Shown here: in pieces, positions 1 through 7,812 of the stretch
Layout: every line of letters starts with the position of its first letter
Numbering within the stretch: the first letter of the stretch is position 1
Assembly: GCA_017959625.1 (NCBI GenBank)
Contig: JAGDAG010000291.1
Coordinates: 1 to 26,333 of the forward strand
Reading direction: 5' to 3'
Source of the DNA: Abditibacteriota bacterium
Lineage (GTDB): Bacteria; Armatimonadota; UBA5829
DNA length: 26,333 nt
Translations under genes and position numbers: made by a program
The notes under the pieces: generated by a model
What the model was told of the DNA's origin: nothing
The model's input: only the letters and a program-made list of their open reading frames with translations
The model's database searches: none

Positions 1-42
1 CCGATGTGATTTTGCGGTACGGCCCATCACAGGCCCGGCGCC

Positions 43-1113
43 TTATTTCCCGATAACCGTCAGGACATCCTTCAAAGCCCCGGTATAGGAAGTCACGTCC
101 GTTTCGGGGCCGAAGCGGTTGGGCATATGTATCCAGCTTTCCACCACGTATTCGTCCGGCTCCAGCCCCATGCGTTTCGTGACTCCCAGCATATGCAGCA
201 CGCCGGAATACCACTGCAGGGGCAGCTCTATTCCCCGGCCGTCAAGGGGAGGCTTATCCGCAGCCCAGTATATCAGGCTGAACTTCATGCCTTTTTGGCG
301 GCAGTAGTCTGCCAGTTCCCTGACCTCGGTCCAGCTGCCGGGGATATCTCCCGATTCCATACCCGACCAGTCCACGTCTATCCTCATTGCATCCGGCCCC
401 TTTATCCGGAGCCTTTTGCACTCCCTCTGAAGCCCGTCAACGCATTTTTTCAGCCTTTCAAGGCTCATTGCGGGATACGGCTCGATATCCATAAATTCCG
501 CCTCCGGATACCTCTGCCGCATAAGCTTCATGAATTTCGCCGTCTCCCGGAAAGCGTAATCCATACATTTTTCGGGGTCCTTCGGGTCAAAGCCGGAAAC
601 AGGCGCCCTGCCCTCCGCAAGGATCTGGTGGGGGATAACGTTCAGGCACGCATATACAGGCTCGTCAAAGGAAAACGCGTCCACCCTTTCAAGGCCGTTT
701 TCTCTGAACAGTTTGTCCTGCTCCATATAAAACTGCCAGGCAGACGTCCCGTTAAGGGGCGGCTTGTCCGCCCCCCAGTCATAGCCTTTGACAACGGGCA
801 CCTCAAAATTCAGCCCGAGCCCCCAGTCCTTCAGGCGCGCAAAGAACAGCTTCTGCTCCTCCGGGCCGTGCCAGGCTTCCATGAGCCAGGGCCAGCAGCC
901 TATGGCATCTATCCCCTTCCGGGCTTCCTTCCAGCCGTCGGGGTCGTTTATCATTTCTCTCATGTTCGCCCCGTTGTCCCGCCAGGGCTGGGGAAACATA
1001 GTCACCTTCGCGCAAAGGCAGGAGGGCAGCAGCAAGACCGCAAGCGCAAGAAAAACACCCGCCACGTTTCTGCCTCTTATCATTTTTTCTTTACTATGAC
1101 CCGTTTTTTTCAC
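43..1113 (-). CDS. Secreted protein of unknown function, probable TIM-barrel (glycosidase-like)
   Basis: I do not recognise a named family. A GTG start at 1113 gives 356 residues; it is chosen because AAGGAGG (1123-1129) lies 9 bases upstream. An in-frame ATG at 1083 has no comparable site. The N-terminus is a signal peptide: a basic stretch, then hydrophobic VAGVFLALAVLLL, then PSCLCA before the mature part. The rest has aromatic and acidic clusters at probable strand ends, as in TIM-barrel glycoside hydrolases: FSFDEP (about 147-152), MDIEPYP (208-214), RIDVDWSG (244-251) and VESWIH (324-329). The phrase W-x-ADKPPL-[N/D]-G occurs twice, near 113 and 283. It lies 19 bases after the phosphodiester glycosidase gene and probably ends that operon. 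Export and a fold resembling sugar hydrolases are likely; substrate and catalytic residues cannot be assigned. Confidence 0.75.
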   Translation of the reverse strand: MKKTGHSKEKMIRGRNVAGVFLALAVLLLPSCLCAKVTMFPQPWRDNGANMREMINDPDGWKEARKGIDAIGCWPWLMEAWHGPEEQKLFFARLKDWGLGLNFEVPVVKGYDWGADKPPLNGTSAWQFYMEQDKLFRENGLERVDAFSFDEPVYACLNVIPHQILAEGRAPVSGFDPKDPEKCMDYAFRETAKFMKLMRQRYPEAEFMDIEPYPAMSLERLKKCVDGLQRECKRLRIKGPDAMRIDVDWSGMESGDIPGSWTEVRELADYCRQKGMKFSLIYWAADKPPLDGRGIELPLQWYSGVLHMLGVTKRMGLEPDEYVVESWIHMPNRFGPETDVTSYTGALKDVLTVIGK

Positions 1114-1122
1114 AGCGCCGCC

Positions 1123-1129
1123 CCTCCTT
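1123..1129 (-). promoter_or_regulatory. Ribosome-binding site deciding a GTG start
   Basis: AAGGAGG on the minus strand, 9 bases before GTG at 1113. It overrides the longer in-frame TTG start at 1143, which would overlap the end of the upstream gene, and the ATG at 1083. Confidence 0.8.
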
Positions 1130-1132
1130 GCA

Positions 1133-2758
1133 TTATAATGCAAACTCCTGCCTGAAGCTGCCTATGGAAAACACTATTTTCCGCTCTTCGGCGTCCTTGT
1201 TCCATATGGCGTCAAAAACCGACGCTCCCATGCTGTCCGTGGTATGCCTGATCTTATCGGTCACTCCCCCTTCGAGAGCCACGAACACGGGAGAATAGAT
1301 CATAGGATGGCCGGCCTTGTCTATCAGGCTGAAATAGACCCGGGATATGGTCCGGGCTTCATCATAATAAGACACCTTGCATTCCACCCTGTCCAGAGGA
1401 GCGGCAGAGACCTCTACGGGCCAGGCATACTTCACCCCGTCGTAAATAAAGCCCACAGTCCCCCGGGACGACACCCCGGACGTCCTCAGCATGTTGTCCG
1501 CCAGAGTATAGCCTATTCCCCCCGCTGCGCCCCATACAAGCTTGTTTTCATCTATGTCCTCGGGCATGGGAAGGGAATAAACGGTATCTGCCCTGTAAAC
1601 AGTTCCGGAAAGCATAGGGTCAAAAGAGATGGGCTCGCCTTTATACTCCGATACTACAGTGATGCAGTCTGCCACGGGCCTTTCCGTTCTTTCCGACGGC
1701 GAATTGAGCAAAAGGCCGTAAACCGATAATGCGGTAGAGCCTCCGCCGTCCAGGTTCATGGCGTTATACGCGCCGGCCTTTACCATCAGCTGCGCCAGTT
1801 CATTCAGGGTGGCGCCGCCGGAGTGCTTCTGCCGTCCGTCAACGGACATGATTATCAGGGTCTTGCCGTCGGCCGAGACCCCCACCGCGCTTCTGGGCGC
1901 TCTGCCTACAAGGATATCCGGCTTGAAGCCCTCTTTTTCGCCTGTGATATATACTGCGCCCCTGCGCACCAGGACGGGGCCGCCGCCCACTGCGTTCCGG
2001 ACCCTGCTCCATTCTCCGGAAAGCTCAAGAGTCAGAGCCGCGGTATCGCCTGTTTTCAGCAGCCTGAGCAGCTCCTCCCCCAGCTCCGAACCGGCAGACA
2101 ATACAAAACACCCCTCCGGTATGGGAGTGTCCACGGACGCCCGTTTGATATCCTCCACCTTCAGGCTTCTTCCGCCGCACAACCGAAGGCTTCCGTCTCC
2201 GTCCTCGGGCCTCAGAACAACGTCCACGGCGGCATATTTGCTGCGGGTGGACTTCCCCATATTATGTGAATAAAGGATCCTTTCCCCGGAGTTCCTGCTG
2301 CGGTCTATGCCTTTTATATCCAGACGGGTCCCGTCGGCAAGGGTCAGAAAACCTCTCCATTCCGGGACTCCCATAAGGACGCGGTTATCCTCCAGAAAGC
2401 CGATCACCGTCCGGTTATACCCCGGCTCGCTGAGAAGCTCTCCGTCCCTTATACAAAGATTCACGGGATCCCTGAAGCCGCCCATATTGAAATAGTCTGC
2501 GTTGATGCCCACCACGGCAGTTCCCGTCATACTGCTTACGGCCTGCTTCCCGGAGCTTGTGATCCTTTCGCTGCCCACGGCGGTCCTTACCGAAATGCCC
2601 GGCTGAGCCAGATCTGCGCGGATTATATTCACCACCAGCGGGCTCCCTCCGGTCCTGACCTGCTGCTCCAGGGTCACCCCGGGAACAATGGTTTTAATAG
2701 GAGCGGCGTAAAGAGCCGCCGCAAGAAAAACGAAAGCCGCAGCCAGAAACTTTTTCAC
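1133..2758 (-). CDS. Secreted phosphodiester glycosidase (NAGPA/DUF2233 domain)
   Basis: With a GTG start at 2758 the product has 541 residues. AGGAG at 2767-2771 lies 8 bases upstream, and the start overlaps the tsaB stop as GTGA. Residues 1-19 are a signal peptide (KKFLAAAFVFLAAALYAA), so the enzyme is exported. The catalytic domain shows the family hallmarks: GINADYFNM (84-92), AVGGGPVLVRRG (256-267), RAPRSAVGV (286-294), SVDGRQ (305-310), then GATLNELAQLM and AMNLDGGGST (333-342). Members hydrolyse sugar phosphodiesters; the animal homologue removes GlcNAc from GlcNAc-phospho-mannose. About 170 residues follow the domain (370-541), look beta-rich and may be an Ig-like or binding module. 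The natural substrate is unknown. Its place after tsaB probably reflects shared transcription, not shared function. Confidence 0.9.
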   Translation of the reverse strand: MKKFLAAAFVFLAAALYAAPIKTIVPGVTLEQQVRTGGSPLVVNIIRADLAQPGISVRTAVGSERITSSGKQAVSSMTGTAVVGINADYFNMGGFRDPVNLCIRDGELLSEPGYNRTVIGFLEDNRVLMGVPEWRGFLTLADGTRLDIKGIDRSRNSGERILYSHNMGKSTRSKYAAVDVVLRPEDGDGSLRLCGGRSLKVEDIKRASVDTPIPEGCFVLSAGSELGEELLRLLKTGDTAALTLELSGEWSRVRNAVGGGPVLVRRGAVYITGEKEGFKPDILVGRAPRSAVGVSADGKTLIIMSVDGRQKHSGGATLNELAQLMVKAGAYNAMNLDGGGSTALSVYGLLLNSPSERTERPVADCITVVSEYKGEPISFDPMLSGTVYRADTVYSLPMPEDIDENKLVWGAAGGIGYTLADNMLRTSGVSSRGTVGFIYDGVKYAWPVEVSAAPLDRVECKVSYYDEARTISRVYFSLIDKAGHPMIYSPVFVALEGGVTDKIRHTTDSMGASVFDAIWNKDAEERKIVFSIGSFRQEFAL

Positions 2759-3450
2759 TTTGCATTCTCCTTTCTGATGACAGGCGTCGGTTTTTTGATA
2801 TACATGGGGACAAGCGCGGCGGCATCGTCCCGTTCGCCCCTTTCCAGCCTGTCGCAGGCAAGGCTGATAACGGAGAGCCCCCGGGGAAAATCGCATACAA
2901 TGTCTGCAAACAAGGCTCTTTTTCCAAAGGCCGCCGTTATTGCGTCTTTATGGCGCCGGCAGCCCGAGCCCGCAAATATTATGGTCCCCGATGCAAAAAG
3001 AGGGTTTTCAAGAACGTTGGAAACGGCGTCTATGGAATACCCGCACAGTTCATTCAGAGCGTGGTCGTAAATACAGTAATATACCTCGTCCGCTCTGGCA
3101 AAAACCATAGAGCATACCCGGCAGTCTTCCCCGATACACCCGATATTGCGGGCAATCGCTTTGAGAGTGGGGACCCCCACCAGGGGAATATCCAAAGCGT
3201 ATGCCATGGCTTTGGCGCAGGACAGCCCTATCCGCAGGCCGGTAAAGGAACCGGGCCCGAGGGACACGGCTACGGCACCAAGCCCGGAGGCGTCCGTTCC
3301 GGCGCTCTGAAGCAGGTTTTCTATTTCCGGAACCAGCCTGCGCAACAGGCCCATGTCATGCCTGAAATGATACTCCGCCACCGGCTCTCTGCCTTCGGCG
3401 AGACAGACTGCCGATATGCTTGCCGAAGATTCGATCCCTAAAATATACAT
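2755..3450 (-). CDS. tsaB: TsaB, tRNA t6A biosynthesis protein (TsaB-TsaD-TsaE complex)
   Basis: 231 residues, normal for the family. TsaB is the inactive paralogue of TsaD. It scaffolds the cytosolic complex that transfers threonylcarbamoyl to A37 of ANN-decoding tRNAs. The ASKHA-fold start MYILGIESSA and the signature GPGSFTGLRIG (65-75) followed by SCAKAMAYAL are clear. The ATG at 3450 lies inside the end of tsaE (13-base overlap), with AAGGA about 12 bases upstream. tsaE comes directly before it, the usual pairing; tsaD is not in the window. The reading frame ends in a GTGA overlap with the next gene, so translation is probably coupled. Confidence 0.95.
   Translation of the reverse strand: MYILGIESSASISAVCLAEGREPVAEYHFRHDMGLLRRLVPEIENLLQSAGTDASGLGAVAVSLGPGSFTGLRIGLSCAKAMAYALDIPLVGVPTLKAIARNIGCIGEDCRVCSMVFARADEVYYCIYDHALNELCGYSIDAVSNVLENPLFASGTIIFAGSGCRRHKDAITAAFGKRALFADIVCDFPRGLSVISLACDRLERGERDDAAALVPMYIKKPTPVIRKENAK
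2767..2771 (-). promoter_or_regulatory. Ribosome-binding site deciding a GTG start
   Basis: AGGAG within the end of tsaB, 8 bases before GTG at 2758. It puts the start exactly before a complete signal peptide and rejects a 46-residue upstream extension that would lie inside tsaB in another frame. Confidence 0.8.
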
Positions 3451-3908
3451 CTTTTTTGGTATTCCTTTTTCATAGCTTCAAAAAACGGATCATCCAGATG
3501 ATCCGAAGAAAACGTAAAGCTCCTGCGGGTCTCTCCCGTTGTTTCTATCTTTACGATGATATGGTTTTCCGGAAGCTCGCGGAAACGCTCGCTCCATTCT
3601 ATCAGGGTTATCGCATCCGGGACCAGATATTCTTCAAGCCCCAGCCCGTCGATCTCTTCCTGGGTCTCCAGGCGGTACAGATCTATATGATACAGCTTTT
3701 TTGCGCCTTCGTGTTCGTGGATCAAGGTGAAGGTGGGAGAATGGACGCCGTCCGCTATGCCAAGGGCTTTGGCAAAGCCTTTGGTAAAGGTGGTTTTCCC
3801 GGCGCCGAGATCCCCGAAGAACAGTATCAGCTCGCCGGCGGAGATGCAGGAAGCAAAAACTTCTGCCAGAAGAACGGTCTCCTCCGGGCTGTTGGTGGTG
3901 ATATTCAT
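3438..3908 (-). CDS. tsaE: TsaE, ATPase of the tRNA t6A complex
   Basis: 156 residues from ATG at 3908, which overlaps the thiL stop as ATGA. A longer in-frame reading to 4298 would lie entirely within thiL and is rejected. The Walker A motif GDLGAGKTT (32-40), SPTF (57-60), the LYHIDLYRLE segment (72-81) and EWSER (104-108) are the family pattern. TsaE binds the TsaB-TsaD dimer and uses ATP hydrolysis to reset the complex after each t6A transfer. It sits between thiL and tsaB and is translated through overlaps with both neighbours. Confidence 0.95.
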   Translation of the reverse strand: MNITTNSPEETVLLAEVFASCISAGELILFFGDLGAGKTTFTKGFAKALGIADGVHSPTFTLIHEHEGAKKLYHIDLYRLETQEEIDGLGLEEYLVPDAITLIEWSERFRELPENHIIVKIETTGETRRSFTFSSDHLDDPFFEAMKKEYQKRCIF

Positions 3909-4897
3909 GATCGCGCGTCCCCGAAATGCTGCCATCCGGCAGGCAAAGGCCGGCGGCAGCCTGTTTTGTCCAGCATATACACTTCCTCTTTTCGGGTGAT
4001 CTCTCCTATTTTTGTACACAAAACGCCGTTTTCTTTCATCAGGCCGGCGCAGATCCCGGAGTTTTCCGGACGGCAGGTAAACAAAAGCCCGTAATCCTCG
4101 CCGCCGCTTACCGCCAGCGCCACCGGGTCCTTTCCCTCGGCGCTGCAGTATTCTTTGAGGGCGTCGCACACGGGTATCGAATCTTCCTTTATACAGGCTC
4201 CCGCCCCCGACGCAAGACAGAGGGCGGCAAGGTCTTTGGAGATCCCGTCGGAAACGTCCATCATTGCCCCTGCAAGATCTTTCAGCAGAAAGGAGCACAT
4301 AACGGGTTCCGGCATAAGATGCCTGCGGACAAGCAGAGGATAAGCGGCTTCCGCCCTTTCCCTGCCCATGGCAAGCAGGGCCTCAAGCCCCGCCGCCGAG
4401 GCTCCGGGAGTCCCGCACAGCATAACTGCGTCTCCGGGCCTTGCCCCGGAACGGTAAACGGGCCGGCCGGCCTTGCCTACGACGGTAAGATTTATGACGA
4501 TCTTTTCGCTTTTTACCGTGTCTCCCCCGCATATCAGGGTGTCGTTTTTGTCAAGGCAGGAGCAAAGCCCTCTGTAAAACCCGTCGCAGTATTCCGTGTC
4601 CGGATACGGCATACCCAGGGAAACGAAAGCATAAAGAGGCTTCCCCGCCATCCCCGCTATATCGCTTATATTGACGGCAGCCGATTTCCACCCCAGCTCA
4701 AAGGGTGAGATCATGGCCTTGGCAAAATGAGTGTCCTCGCAAAGCATATCGCAGGTAATGACGTACTGCTCTTTTCCCGGCCCGGGTATCACTGCGCAGT
4801 CGTCGCCTATTCCGAAAATACCGTCCCTGCTGCCCTTCAGGGCATATTTTTCCGCAATAAAATCTATAAACGCTTCTTCTTTTGACTTCATGTTCAT
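3905..4897 (-). CDS. thiL: Thiamine-monophosphate kinase
   Basis: 330 residues, typical length. ThiL phosphorylates thiamine monophosphate to thiamine pyrophosphate, the last step of cofactor synthesis in the cytosol. Metal and nucleotide motifs are intact: GIGDDCAV (29-36), DMLCEDTHF (50-58), NISDIAGMAG (76-85), GGDT (124-127), DVSDGISKDL (214-223) and SGGEDYGLL near the C-terminus. The ATG at 4897 overlaps the upstream stop as ATGA; a second ATG at 4891 is an equally possible start, and neither has a strong ribosome-binding site. Linkage of thiL with tsaE and tsaB is a common bacterial arrangement. No other thiamine gene is in the window. Confidence 0.95.
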   Translation of the reverse strand: MNMKSKEEAFIDFIAEKYALKGSRDGIFGIGDDCAVIPGPGKEQYVITCDMLCEDTHFAKAMISPFELGWKSAAVNISDIAGMAGKPLYAFVSLGMPYPDTEYCDGFYRGLCSCLDKNDTLICGGDTVKSEKIVINLTVVGKAGRPVYRSGARPGDAVMLCGTPGASAAGLEALLAMGRERAEAAYPLLVRRHLMPEPVMCSFLLKDLAGAMMDVSDGISKDLAALCLASGAGACIKEDSIPVCDALKEYCSAEGKDPVALAVSGGEDYGLLFTCRPENSGICAGLMKENGVLCTKIGEITRKEEVYMLDKTGCRRPLPAGWQHFGDARS

Positions 4898-5931
4898 CTG
4901 TCCCAGGAATACATAGCCAGCACATTTTCCACAGGTGTATTATCCTGTATCATATGAGTCGGCGCAAGAGCATATCCGTTTTTATAGACAGAAACTGTCC
5001 GACGGCACGCTTCCTTTATTCCGGCGGGATCCGAATCGGCAAGAAAAGCGGTACTGATACTGCCGTGAAAAGCAAGCCTCGAGCCGAATTTATCCGCCAG
5101 ATATCCGGGATCCATATACGCTGCCTCGGGCTGAAGAGTATCCACGATGTCCACGCCCATATCTATAAAAGCCTCAAATGCCCAAGAGGACGATCCGCAG
5201 CAGTGCATCATTACGCTGACTCCGGAGCTTTTGGCAGCATCGATGAATCTCTGATGCCTGGGGCGGATATGCTTTTCAAACAGATCCGCGCTGATAAGAG
5301 GAGAATTCTGTGTTCCAAGATCTTCGCCCATCCACAAACAGTCAAGAGCGCCGTCTGCGGCAGCAAGAGCGCGTTTTACAGTTTCAAGACCGATCTCGAG
5401 CCTTCTGTCGATATAGGTCAGCACGGCTCTGTCGCCGGTGGCAAGTCCGACAAGAGTGTCTTCCATGCCCATTATCATTCCCGTAGCGTTGATTATATCC
5501 GGCATATAGGTATACAGGGTATAATGATCCCCGCAAGAGGACAGCCTGCGGGCAAATCCGCCGTAATCAAAATCAGACGGATCAGGCATGGGCCAGTTAA
5601 GAGCGGTATCCATATCGATACCCTTCAGAGGGAAATCGCAATAGTCCATATAACCCCCGAAAGCATTTTCGATCCAGCGGCATCTGATGCCGTAACAGGG
5701 ATCCACCCATCTGTTTTCGGCTTCGGGATGAAGCCTTTTTCCCGTATAAAGGAGCGGAACTGACCTGAAATCGACTCCCAGTCTGTCAAGCAGTCCTTCG
5801 TCGTCGTCGGGACGGATGCCGAAATACTCCTTTAATCTGCGGTCTATGCCCGGATTTGCAAGATAGTTTCTCGGAACTCTGTCTGCATTTTGGTATGAGA
5901 AGGTTTTTTTTACCCGTTCTTTACTGTTCAT
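4894..5931 (-). CDS. UroD-fold family protein (uroporphyrinogen decarboxylase / methyltransferase-like)
   Basis: 345 residues from ATG at 5931. Family features are ERVKKTFSYQNADRVP at the N-terminus, GEDLGTQNSPLIS (202-214), VMMHCCG (240-246), DTLQPEA (264-270) and LAFHGSIST (287-295). The His-Cys pair in HCCG resembles the zinc ligands of corrinoid-dependent methyltransferases such as MtaA. The arginine-rich N-terminal substrate motif of true HemE (RQAGRYLPEY type) is absent, so haem synthesis is unlikely. No corrinoid protein gene is nearby, so a methyltransferase role is only a guess. The start is odd: the ATG lies 5 bases after the T-tract of the plsX terminator, and no Shine-Dalgarno site is visible. 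An upstream in-frame ATG at 5961 would place the hairpin inside the coding region and is equally unsupported. Confidence 0.8.
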   Translation of the reverse strand: MNSKERVKKTFSYQNADRVPRNYLANPGIDRRLKEYFGIRPDDDEGLLDRLGVDFRSVPLLYTGKRLHPEAENRWVDPCYGIRCRWIENAFGGYMDYCDFPLKGIDMDTALNWPMPDPSDFDYGGFARRLSSCGDHYTLYTYMPDIINATGMIMGMEDTLVGLATGDRAVLTYIDRRLEIGLETVKRALAAADGALDCLWMGEDLGTQNSPLISADLFEKHIRPRHQRFIDAAKSSGVSVMMHCCGSSSWAFEAFIDMGVDIVDTLQPEAAYMDPGYLADKFGSRLAFHGSISTAFLADSDPAGIKEACRRTVSVYKNGYALAPTHMIQDNTPVENVLAMYSWDR

Positions 5932-5936
5932 GATAC

Positions 5937-5959
5937 AAAAAAAGCAGCCCTGCGGCTGC
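5937..5959 (-). terminator. Rho-independent terminator after plsX
   Basis: On the minus strand GCAGCC-GCAG-GGCTGC forms a perfect 6-bp stem with a 4-base loop, followed by seven T (5943-5937). It lies 15 bases after the plsX stop and only 5 bases before the start codon of the next gene. Confidence 0.8.
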
Positions 5960-5973
5960 ATTGATGTTTTCTG

Positions 5974-6981
5974 TTATTCTGCGCTCAGCGTTTCCCGGAT
6001 CTCTGCGGCGCAATCGGATATAGCCTGCACAAGCTGTCCTTCCACGGCGGTCTTTGCCGCCTTTACCGCATTGCATACGGCTTTGGCATTGCTCCTGCCG
6101 TGCCCTATGATGCAGACCCCGTTTATCCCCAGAAGCGGAGCCCCGCCGTATTCGGTGTAATCAAGCTTCTTTTTGACGTACCTGAGGACGGGCGTCATCA
6201 TGACCAGAGGGATGCTGCAAAGGATGTTTTTCTTGACGGCATCCCGCAGGATGCTTTTAAAAAAACTTCCCATGCCTTCTGCGACCTTAAGAGTGATATT
6301 CCCCGAAAAGCCGTCTGCGACTATAACGTCGGCATAGTTTTCACAGATCTGCCTTCCCTCAATATTGCCGATAAAATTAAGAGAAGTCTTTTTCAAAAAC
6401 TGATGCGCTTCCTTGGTGACTTCGTTGCCCTTGCTTTCTTCTTCTCCGATGGAAAGCAGGGCTACCCTGGGGCTCTTGAGCTTCAGCACCTTTTGGGCAT
6501 ACAGGCTGCCCATAAAAGCAAATTCCACCAGATTGCGGGAACTGCAGTCGGCTACGGCTCCCAGATCCAGCATGATGGAAGGGCCGTTGATGCCGGGGAA
6601 CAAAGACGAGATCGCTGGCCTGTGTATCCCGGGGATACGGCCTATCTTTAGAGTTGCCACGGACATAGTCGCGGCAGTGTTCCCCACGCCTATCATAGCG
6701 TCGGCTTCCCCGCTTTTCACCAGCTCCGCGCACCGCACAAGGGATGCGTCCTTTTTGGTGCGTATAGCATCAACGTGATCGCCCATCCCTATGATCTCAT
6801 TGGCATTGAATATGGAAATATGAGAAGAACCGGCATATCGTACGGGAATACATCCTCTGACGGCAGCCTCCTGCCCCACAAGAATAACATCCACGTCATA
6901 CAGCTCCGAAGCCCTGCAAACTCCGCGGACGATCTCTTTTGGCGCAAAATCGCCGCCCATCGCATCTACCGCAATCCTCAT
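5974..6981 (-). CDS. plsX: Phosphate acyltransferase PlsX
   Basis: 335 residues, full length. PlsX converts acyl-ACP and phosphate to acyl-phosphate, the acyl donor for PlsY in the first step of phospholipid synthesis, at the inner face of the membrane. The start MRIAVDAMGGDFAPKEIVRG is diagnostic. Also present are GMGDHVDAIRTKKDASLV, MIGVGNTAATMSVATLKIGRI, MLDLGAVADC, ADGFSGNITLKVAEG and YTEYGGAPLLGINGVCIIGHG. AGGA about 10 bases upstream supports ATG at 6981. It follows rpmF by 12 bases in the widespread DUF177-rpmF-plsX order. The fatty acid genes that often follow (fabH, fabD) are absent; a terminator comes next. Confidence 0.97.
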   Translation of the reverse strand: MRIAVDAMGGDFAPKEIVRGVCRASELYDVDVILVGQEAAVRGCIPVRYAGSSHISIFNANEIIGMGDHVDAIRTKKDASLVRCAELVKSGEADAMIGVGNTAATMSVATLKIGRIPGIHRPAISSLFPGINGPSIMLDLGAVADCSSRNLVEFAFMGSLYAQKVLKLKSPRVALLSIGEEESKGNEVTKEAHQFLKKTSLNFIGNIEGRQICENYADVIVADGFSGNITLKVAEGMGSFFKSILRDAVKKNILCSIPLVMMTPVLRYVKKKLDYTEYGGAPLLGINGVCIIGHGRSNAKAVCNAVKAAKTAVEGQLVQAISDCAAEIRETLSAE

Positions 6982-6993
6982 TAACAGCTTTTC

Positions 6994-7191
6994 CTATTCC
7001 TCTTCCGTTGCCTTTGTCTTTATCTTGATGACCTGTCTGCCGTCATAGTAACCGCAGCTGGGGCATGCGGTATGGGGCATACAGGCAGCATGACAGCGTG
7101 GACACTCTGTGACAGTGACCCTGGAAAGCTTATAGTGTGTTCTTCTTAATCTGGTTCTCTGATTGGAATGTCTGCGTTTTGGAAGTGGCAT
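6994..7191 (-). CDS. rpmF: 50S ribosomal protein L32
   Basis: 65 residues. The N-terminus MPLPKRRHSNQRTRLRRTHYK is the basic L32 tail. Four cysteines, C30, C33, C43 and C46 (CPRC and CPSC, followed by GYY), make the zinc-binding type of L32. AGGAG lies 6 bases before ATG at 7191. It sits 26 bases after the DUF177 gene and 12 bases before plsX, so the three are one transcription unit. The C-terminus (VIKIKTKATEEE) is slightly longer than usual and acidic. Confidence 0.97.
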   Translation of the reverse strand: MPLPKRRHSNQRTRLRRTHYKLSRVTVTECPRCHAACMPHTACPSCGYYDGRQVIKIKTKATEEE

Positions 7192-7217
7192 TTTATTCTC
7201 CTGTTATCTGAAAGTAA

Positions 7218-7742
7218 TTATTCTGTTTTATCTTCTATAAGCTCGGAAAGCTTAGCAAAAGCCGGATTCAGATGCTCTGTTTTGTCACAGGAACATTCGG
7301 TTTTGTTAAGATCGGCTCCGCAAACGGGACACAGCCCTTTGCAATCCTTTCTGCATACTCCCCACGCCGGCGCCTGGACCAGTATGCACTGGCGGAGCAG
7401 TTCGGTAAGGTCAAAGATATTGTCACGGAAAATCGGGTTTTCCGCATCGTCAAGATACAATTCCGAATCCGACGGGACGCCGTTTAAAGGGAGTATTTCG
7501 TCTATTTCATCATTTATTGCAAGCCTGTAATTCTCAAGGCAACGGGAACAAACCGCAGAAAGCTCTGTTTCAAAGCGGCCTCTCACACAAATGGCGGACC
7601 CGGTATTTGAAAAGGTCAGGGTCCCGCTCACCGGGGTGTCGCTTTCCAGCTCTTCCGAAAGCCTGCCCAGGGGTTCTTCCTGCAGAGTATATGTATATCG
7701 CTTACCCGCATAAAGAGCGATCTCATTCAGGTCAAGCTTCAT
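7218..7742 (-). CDS. DUF177 (YceD-like) family protein
   Basis: 174 residues from ATG at 7742, chosen for GGAGG 6 bases upstream and for the upstream promoter. The family is involved in 23S rRNA/large-subunit biogenesis and almost always precedes rpmF, as here. Visible features are a CSRC pair (65-68) and a cysteine-rich segment with C130, C134, C138, C141, C150 and C152 (GLCPVCGADLN core), which looks able to bind zinc. FDLTELLRQCILVQAP is the typical central helix. The family match is firm; the molecular role is known only in outline. Confidence 0.92.
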   Translation of the reverse strand: MKLDLNEIALYAGKRYTYTLQEEPLGRLSEELESDTPVSGTLTFSNTGSAICVRGRFETELSAVCSRCLENYRLAINDEIDEILPLNGVPSDSELYLDDAENPIFRDNIFDLTELLRQCILVQAPAWGVCRKDCKGLCPVCGADLNKTECSCDKTEHLNPAFAKLSELIEDKTE

Positions 7743-7776
7743 ATAAATCCTCCCGTCCGAATATAGACATCTATAT

Positions 7777-7805
7777 ATTATACTATAAATACCGGAAAAA
7801 AGCAA
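7777..7805 (-). promoter_or_regulatory. Sigma-70-type promoter for DUF177-rpmF-plsX
   Basis: Minus strand: -35 TTGCTT (7800-7805), 17-base spacer, perfect -10 TATAAT (7777-7782), about 35 bases before the start at 7742. It begins immediately after the panC stop codon, marking a new transcription unit. Confidence 0.75.
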
Positions 7806-7812
7806 GCGCCGG

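Noticed and set aside
3909..4298. N-terminal extension of tsaE by 130 residues
   Set aside because: The extension lies wholly in another frame of thiL, is rich in Arg and Gly, and matches nothing. The ATGA junction at 3908 gives the standard TsaE length.
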